Assembly: GCA_024235995.1 (NCBI GenBank)
Contig: JACKLI010000001.1
Span: 1,302,001 to 1,366,000, forward strand
Source: Burkholderiaceae bacterium
GTDB taxonomy: Bacteria; Pseudomonadota; Gammaproteobacteria; Burkholderiales; Burkholderiaceae_C
Direction: 5' to 3'
DNA length: 64,000 nt
The number at the start of each line of letters is the position of its first letter. Positions within the stretch are counted from its first letter, which is position 1. The notes beneath the pieces were generated by a model. It saw nothing but the letters and a program-made list of their open reading frames with translations. It was not told the DNA's origin and made no database searches. Below are positions 59,162 through 64,000 of the stretch, in pieces. Both the position numbers and the translations under genes were made by a program.

Positions 59162-60745
59162 TCAACCCGGCGGCAGGGCCGCGTCCCAGGCCTGCCAGTC
59201 GACGGCATCCCGGGTGTCGATGCGCAGCGCCTGCGCGGCCTCGTCGGCTAACAAAGGCTCGCGCTGGGCCAGCTGGTCCTGCAGCACCGCCAGGTCGGCC
59301 TCGGACGCATCGCCGCCGCCGGCGTGGCGCTGGCGCACGCGCTCGCGCAGCACGGGCTCGGGCGCGTCGAAGGCCAGGATGCGCCAGGGCATATCCAGCG
59401 CCTGGGCCAGCGCGATGAAGGGCCTGCGCCGCGCGCGGCGGATGAAGGTGGCGTCCACCAGCACTGGCTGGCCGGCCTGCAGCAGCGTGCGCGCCACGCC
59501 CAGCAGGTGGGCGAACACGCGCTCGCTGGCGTCCTCGCCGTAGATGCCGCCCGGCACGCCGGCGCTGCTGGCCTCGGGCGCCAGGCCGAACAGGCGCTTG
59601 CGCTCCACGTCGGCGCGCAGGCGCACCAGGGCGCGCTGCTCGATCAGGGCCTGCGTCTGGCTGCTCTTGCCCGAGCCGCTGACGCCCATGGTCAGCCCCA
59701 GCCAGGGGCGGCGCGGCGCGGCCAGCCGGGCGGCCAGGCGCACGTGGCGCTGCGCGTCGGCCAGGGCCTGGGCGCCGCCGCCTTGCCCGGCCCGCAGCGC
59801 GGCCACCTTGGCGCGCACCAGGGCGCGGTAGCTGGCGTCCCAGGGCAGGCGGGCCACGGCGCCGAAGTCGCCGCTGCACTCCAGCCAGCGGTTGAGAAAG
59901 CGCCAGGCCAGCGGCGCCAGCCCGTGCGCGTGCAGGTCCATGAACACGAACGCGATGTCGCAGGCGGTGTCGATCCAGCGCAGCTGCGGGTTGAACTCGA
60001 TGGCGTCGAACAGGCGCGCGCGGCCGTCCAGCCACAGCAGGTTGCCCAGGTGCAGGTCGCCATGGCCCTCGCGCACCCGGCCGGCGGCGCGGCGCTGGGC
60101 CATCAAAGGGGCCAGTCGCCCGTATTCCGCCTGCGTCCATTGCTTCAGATGTTGTAGCGTCTCGGCCAGCTCGGTGCCGGCCAGCAGGGCGGCCAGGGGG
60201 GCGAAGTTGTCCTGCGCCCGCTGCGCCAGCTCGTCCGGGCGGCCCCAGGGGCTGTTGGCCGCGGCCACCGCGGCCTGGGCCTGGAAGGCGGCCACCTCGC
60301 GCGCCAGCGCGTCGATGGGCTCGGGGCCCAGCTGGCCGCGCGCGGCACGTTCGGACAGCAGCGCGTCGTCGGGAAAGCGGCGCATGTGCACCGCCCAGTC
60401 GATGGCGCCTCGCGCGTCGCCGCCCAGGCGCGGCGCATCGGGCGTGCCGGTGACGGGCAGCACCTGCAGGTACAGATCGGGCGCGCTGCGGCGGTTGATG
60501 CGCAGCTCCTCCTCGCACGCCGCGCGGCGCTGCTCGGGCGTGCCGAAGTCCAGAAAGTCGAGCGTGAGGGGCTTTTTCAGCTTGTAGGCGTGCGGGCCGG
60601 CCAGCAGCAGCCAGGAGATGTGCGTCTCGATGCGCCGCACCGCGCCGCCCGGGTGCTCGGCCTGCAAGCGGCGCTGCAGGCCGTCCACCAGGCGGGCCGT
60701 GGCGGCCTCGGCGCTGGCGCGGGGCGGTGGAGTCAGGACGGGCAT
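59162..60745 (-). CDS. Aminoglycoside phosphotransferase-like domain fused to a P-loop kinase
   Basis: 527-aa two-domain protein. The N-terminal APH fold (about residues 1-320) has RVREGHGDLHLGNLLWLDGR with the catalytic HGDLHLGN (near residue 228) and FDAIEFNPQLRWIDTACDIA. The C-terminal domain (about 345-510) is a zeta-toxin/AAA-type kinase with Walker A LTMGVSGSGKSSQTQ (near 352). This fused architecture is a known conserved proteobacterial family of unknown substrate. It is not evidence for drug resistance. It is divergent from the IPTL-CTERM gene. Confidence 0.88.
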   Translation of the reverse strand: MPVLTPPPRASAEAATARLVDGLQRRLQAEHPGGAVRRIETHISWLLLAGPHAYKLKKPLTLDFLDFGTPEQRRAACEEELRINRRSAPDLYLQVLPVTGTPDAPRLGGDARGAIDWAVHMRRFPDDALLSERAARGQLGPEPIDALAREVAAFQAQAAVAAANSPWGRPDELAQRAQDNFAPLAALLAGTELAETLQHLKQWTQAEYGRLAPLMAQRRAAGRVREGHGDLHLGNLLWLDGRARLFDAIEFNPQLRWIDTACDIAFVFMDLHAHGLAPLAWRFLNRWLECSGDFGAVARLPWDASYRALVRAKVAALRAGQGGGAQALADAQRHVRLAARLAAPRRPWLGLTMGVSGSGKSSQTQALIEQRALVRLRADVERKRLFGLAPEASSAGVPGGIYGEDASERVFAHLLGVARTLLQAGQPVLVDATFIRRARRRPFIALAQALDMPWRILAFDAPEPVLRERVRQRHAGGGDASEADLAVLQDQLAQREPLLADEAAQALRIDTRDAVDWQAWDAALPPG

Positions 60746-60914
60746 GGGCGGTGTCCACTGTAGCGGAGCGTCCCGCGCCCTGGGCCGCCCGCCGGCCCAT
60801 CAGGGTTTTCCTGAAGCCGGTTTGGGGGACATACAAACAGATTCACATTCGATAGGCTTGATACCCGACTGAATTCCGCATGCTTTGGCTGTCACCGCCA
60901 CCCAGGGAAGTCCC

Positions 60915-62981
60915 ATGAGAAAAACGATCCTGCCGCGCCTCGTCCCCCTGCTGGCCGCGCTGGCCCTGGCCGGCCCGCTGCACGCGGCCACGCTCACCGT
61001 CATCAACGGCGCCGACAGCGGCGCGGGCAGCCTGCGCCAGGCGCTGGTCGATGCGGCCGCGGGCGACGTCATCGTCTTTGCCAGCGGCGTCACCCAGGTC
61101 CTGCTGGACAGTCCACTGGAGATCGACAGGAACCTGAGCATCAACGGCCCCGGCGTCACGCTGGACGGCCAGCTCAAGGGCCGCGTGCTGCACGTGGCCG
61201 CCGGCGCCAGCGCCACCCTGCAGGGCCTGACCATCACCCGCGGCCTGCTGGCCGGCAAGGGCATCGACTGGAACGGCAGCGCCGACTCCGGCTCGTCCTG
61301 GGGCGCGGGCATCCGTAACGACGGCGCGCTGGTGCTCGACGGGGTTCAGGTGGTGGGCAACTACGCCACGGGGGGCGGTGGGGGCGGCGGCGAGTTTTAT
61401 GGCGGTGGCGGTGGCGGTGGCGGGGTGCGAGTGTCGGTGGGTGGGACGTGGTTGTATGGCGCGGGAGGGACGGGTGGCGTTGGTTACCCTAGCTATGTAG
61501 GAGGCGCTGGCGGCACCGACAGCCCGGCAGGCGGCAGCGGTGTCAGTAACGAAAATGGTGGCTCCGGAAGCAATGGCGGCGGTGCGGGCGGTGGCGGCAT
61601 CAGTGGCAGTGGCGGTGGCGGTGGTTGGGGTGGTGGTGGCGGTGGCGGTGGGTGGTGGGGTGCCGGTGGCGGAGGTTATGGGGGTGGTGGCGGTTATGGT
61701 TTTGGGGGTGGAGGCAGCGATGGGACCAATGGTGGTAGCAGTGCCAGCGACGAGTTCGGAGCAGGCGGTGCCGGCGGCGGGCCCGGAGCTGGGGGTGACG
61801 CGGTGGGATACGGTGGAGGTTTCGGTGGCGGCGGCGGTTACGCCACGCTGGCCGGCGTGTGGGTGGGCGGCGGCGGCGGCGCGGCGGGCAACAGCGGCAG
61901 CGACGGCGGCGCGGCGGCCGGCGGCATCTACAACGCGTCGGGCGCCACGTTGACCATTCTGGGTGCCGGCTGCGCCGTCGGCGCCAACCTGGCGGCCGGC
62001 GGCGGCGGCCCGGGGTACCGTGGCGGCGGCCAGGCCGTGGGCGGGCTGTGGAACGATGGCACGCTGGGCATCACGGCGGCCTGTCTGGCCGCCGTCAGCG
62101 GCAACGCGGCGGGGGCCGGGCGCAACGGCCAGGGCACGGGGCCGGCCGCTTCAGACAACGACCTGCGCGGCCCGGCCGCGGCCGTGCTGGATTTGAGCGT
62201 CGCCGTCAGCGGCGCAGGCAGCGTCTCGGCCGGGGCCACGCCAACACCCTTCAGCGGCGGCATCAACACCTGCACCAGCGCGGGCGGCGCGGCTTGCACG
62301 GCAACCTATCTGGAGACCACGCCGGCCGGCAACGTCACCCTTGCCGCCAGCGCGGCGCCCGGGCAGATCTTGGCGCAATGGGGCGGCGCCTGCAGCGGCA
62401 GCGCGCCCGATTGCACCGTCGCCATGGACCAGGCGCGTGCCGTGACGGCCCAGTTCGTGCCGGTCGTCACCACCTTCAGCGGCACCACCGTGCCCCCCAG
62501 CGGCGCGGGCGGGCCGGCCACGGCGCAGTTCACGGGCGGCGGGCCGGCCTGCCGGTTCGACCTGGCTGCCACCGCCTTCATCGCCGCGCCTGCGCCGCCG
62601 CCGCAGGGACAAAGGCTGCCGCAGGGCATGTTCCAGTTCAAGCTGATCGGCTGCGACAGCACGCCGGTGAGCATGAGCATCGCCTGGCCGCGGCCGGTGG
62701 GCAACCTCATCAAGTGGGGCGTGGCAAGCACGGGCGCGGCGCCCAGCTATTTCGCGCCGGAAGGCCTGAACGTGAGCGGCAACACCAGCACCTTCACCGT
62801 GACCGACGGGCAAAAGGGCGACGACGACTGGGTGGTGAACGGCACCATCGTCGACCCGGTGGGGCCGATCGTCAGCACCGAGGTGGCGCCGATCCCGGCG
62901 CTGGGCCCTTGGGCGCTGGCGCTGCTGGGCCTGCTGGCGGCCGGTTTCGGGCTGGGGGGCCTGCGGCGGCGGCCTGCTTGA
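60915..62981 (+). CDS. Glycine-rich IPTL-CTERM surface protein
   Basis: 688-aa exported protein. Signal peptide MRKTILPRLVPLLAALALAG is followed by a parallel beta-helix start (SGAGSLRQALVDAAAGDVIV; LSINGPGVTLDGQLKGRVLH). A Gly-rich block of about 160 residues (about 150-320; runs of GGGGG with W, Y and F) interrupts it. A bacterial repeat domain (about 428-513; ILAQWGGACSGSAPDCTVAM) and a beta-sandwich follow. The C-terminus IPALGPWALALLGLLAAGFG plus GLRRRPA is an IPTL-CTERM sorting signal for exosortase-type processing. ATG 60915 has AGGGAAG upstream. No exosortase gene is in the window. Confidence 0.9.
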   Translation: MRKTILPRLVPLLAALALAGPLHAATLTVINGADSGAGSLRQALVDAAAGDVIVFASGVTQVLLDSPLEIDRNLSINGPGVTLDGQLKGRVLHVAAGASATLQGLTITRGLLAGKGIDWNGSADSGSSWGAGIRNDGALVLDGVQVVGNYATGGGGGGGEFYGGGGGGGGVRVSVGGTWLYGAGGTGGVGYPSYVGGAGGTDSPAGGSGVSNENGGSGSNGGGAGGGGISGSGGGGGWGGGGGGGGWWGAGGGGYGGGGGYGFGGGGSDGTNGGSSASDEFGAGGAGGGPGAGGDAVGYGGGFGGGGGYATLAGVWVGGGGGAAGNSGSDGGAAAGGIYNASGATLTILGAGCAVGANLAAGGGGPGYRGGGQAVGGLWNDGTLGITAACLAAVSGNAAGAGRNGQGTGPAASDNDLRGPAAAVLDLSVAVSGAGSVSAGATPTPFSGGINTCTSAGGAACTATYLETTPAGNVTLAASAAPGQILAQWGGACSGSAPDCTVAMDQARAVTAQFVPVVTTFSGTTVPPSGAGGPATAQFTGGGPACRFDLAATAFIAAPAPPPQGQRLPQGMFQFKLIGCDSTPVSMSIAWPRPVGNLIKWGVASTGAAPSYFAPEGLNVSGNTSTFTVTDGQKGDDDWVVNGTIVDPVGPIVSTEVAPIPALGPWALALLGLLAAGFGLGGLRRRPA

Positions 62982-63047
62982 GCAACCGTGTCGGCCGTCG
63001 GGCGATGGCGTGCCGGGCGCGAGCGTTCGATTTAAAGCCGGATCGCC

Positions 63048-63090
63048 TGTTTGCGCCCGCCGATCAAGCCGCGTCAGCTATCAAACCAAG
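63048..63090 (+). repeat. Dispersed AGCTAT-type repeat after argE
   Basis: CTGTTTGCGCCCGCCGATCA followed by AGCCGCGTCAGCTATCAAA, in the short gap where the IPTL-CTERM gene and argE converge. Confidence 0.65.
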
Positions 63091-63095
63091 AGCGT

Positions 63096-64000
63096 TCAGC
63101 AGAGCGACTCGGCGATCCGCCGCAAGAAGCGGTCGCACTGCGCCAGCTGCTCCAGCTCGACCCATTCGTCGGCCTTGTGCGCCTGCTCGATGGAGCCGGG
63201 GCCGCACAGCACGGCGGGGATGCCGGCCTGGGTGAACTGGCCGGCCTCGGTGCCGTAGGCCACCTTGCGCACGCCGCGGTCGTCGGTGAGGGCGCGCACC
63301 AGGGTGGTGATGGCGGCCTGCTCGCTGGCGTCCAGCGCGGCCACGGAGGCGCCGCATTCGATGTCGATGCGCGCGCCGGCGTATTCGCGCCGCATGCGCG
63401 GCAGCAGCTGTTGGTCGACGTAGCGCCGCACGTCGGCCTGGATGTCCTCGGCGCCGTGGCCGGGCAGGTGGCGAAAGTCGAAGCTGAAGGTGCACGACTC
63501 GGGCACGGTGTTGGCGGCGATGCCGCCGGCGATCAGGTTGGTGGTGATGGTGCTGTACGGCACGTCGAAGGCCTCGTCGTACGGGCCCTGGGTGCGCCAG
63601 GCGTCGGCCAGGTCGCGGATGTGGCAGATCAGCCGCGCGGCGTATTCGATGGCGTTGCAGCCCTGCGGCGTGAGCGAGGAATGCGCCGCCCTGCCGTGCA
63701 CCCTGCAGTGGAAGAAGTAGCCGCCTTTGTGCGCCACCACGGGCTTCATCGACGTGGGCTCGCCCACCACGCAGCCGTCGGCGCGGATGCCGCGCGCCTG
63801 CAGCTCGCGCAGCATGACGGGCGCGCCCAGGCAGCCCAGCTCCTCGTCGTACGAGAAGGCCAGGTGCAGCGGCTTTTTGCGCGGCATGGCCAGCGCCTGC
63901 GGCACCAGGGCCAGGCTGCTGGCGATGAAGCCCTTCATGTCGCAGCTGCCGCGCCCGTACAGGCGGCCGTCGCCCTTGTCGGTCAGCCTGAAGGGGTCGC
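63096..64000 (-). CDS. argE: Acetylornithine deacetylase, C-terminal part
   Basis: The gene runs off the window end; the last about 300 residues are present. The visible frame has GRGSCDMKGF (metal-ligand Asp), AFSYDEELGCLGAPVMLREL (catalytic Glu pair), and VVGEPTSMKPVVAHKGGYFF. HGRAAHSSLTPQGCNAIEYA and the late AGIPAVLCGPGSIEQAHKAD with the final metal His are also present. This matches M20-family ArgE, which deacetylates N-acetylornithine to ornithine in arginine synthesis. A dispersed repeat lies directly after its stop. Confidence 0.92.
   Translation of the reverse strand, partial: DPFRLTDKGDGRLYGRGSCDMKGFIASSLALVPQALAMPRKKPLHLAFSYDEELGCLGAPVMLRELQARGIRADGCVVGEPTSMKPVVAHKGGYFFHCRVHGRAAHSSLTPQGCNAIEYAARLICHIRDLADAWRTQGPYDEAFDVPYSTITTNLIAGGIAANTVPESCTFSFDFRHLPGHGAEDIQADVRRYVDQQLLPRMRREYAGARIDIECGASVAALDASEQAAITTLVRALTDDRGVRKVAYGTEAGQFTQAGIPAVLCGPGSIEQAHKADEWVELEQLAQCDRFLRRIAESLC

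Noticed and set aside
59162..60745. Aminoglycoside resistance gene
   Set aside because: The APH-like domain is part of a widespread fusion with a P-loop kinase and is not of a resistance type.

Overview
This is a GC-rich, densely packed chromosomal segment of a betaproteobacterium, most probably a Comamonadaceae member (Acidovorax/Ottowia/Hydrogenophaga-like). The assignment rests on gene content and order: a gspEFGHIJKLMND type II secretion cluster, a TRAP transporter, gltIJKL, an argB-slmA pair and an IPTL-CTERM protein. It also rests on a family of short intergenic repeats ending in an AGCTAT core that I associate with this family. No rRNA, tRNA, CRISPR array or prophage was seen, and taxonomy was not tested by any search.

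Layout. 1-1512: end of a GT2 glycosyltransferase and an acyltransferase-3 membrane protein (surface glycan modification). 1595-12622: complete type II secretion system (T2SS) operon, E-F-G-H-I-J-K-L-M-N-D. 12623-18033: a 159-bp palindromic MITE-like element, a small lipoprotein, an intact IS5-family insertion, an abundant-looking exported 573-aa protein, a periplasmic parvulin and a second MITE copy. 18086-28459: surface polysaccharide block with the ABC exporter pair Wzm/Wzt, split by a BrnT/BrnA toxin-antitoxin module and an orphan MNT nucleotidyltransferase. It continues with a methyltransferase, a rhamnosyltransferase-like GT2, a 1358-aa methyltransferase/coiled-coil/double-glycosyltransferase fusion and a WecA/MraY-type initiating transferase.

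28506-42322: argB, slmA, then a TetR-controlled acyl-CoA catabolic block (acyl-CoA dehydrogenase, FadN-like bifunctional enzyme, thiolase, thioesterase, atypical SDR, HCCA-isomerase-like protein), a TDT transporter, a crotonase and two hot-dog thioesterases. 42352-50715: Atm1-type ABC exporter, a glutamate/aspartate-type ABC importer (gltIJKL) and a divergent TRAP transporter (dctQMP). 50826-57380: Rnk/GreA-like factor, pyrC, LtrA-like protein, DUF3025 protein and a NarL-type two-component system. 57561-64000: a secreted pair (collagen-like protein plus tail-collar protein), an APH-P-loop kinase fusion, a glycine-rich IPTL-CTERM surface protein and the C-terminal part of argE.

How it fits together: much of the window concerns the cell surface. 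It holds glycan synthesis and export, protein secretion, and several secreted low-complexity proteins. Small repeats have repeatedly landed at gene borders. In gspH, gspI and probably the histidine kinase they now supply start codons or N-terminal leader codons. The most unusual points are the toxin-antitoxin cassette inside wzm-wzt, the MITE copies placed exactly on TGA stop codons, and the giant fusion glycosyltransferase.
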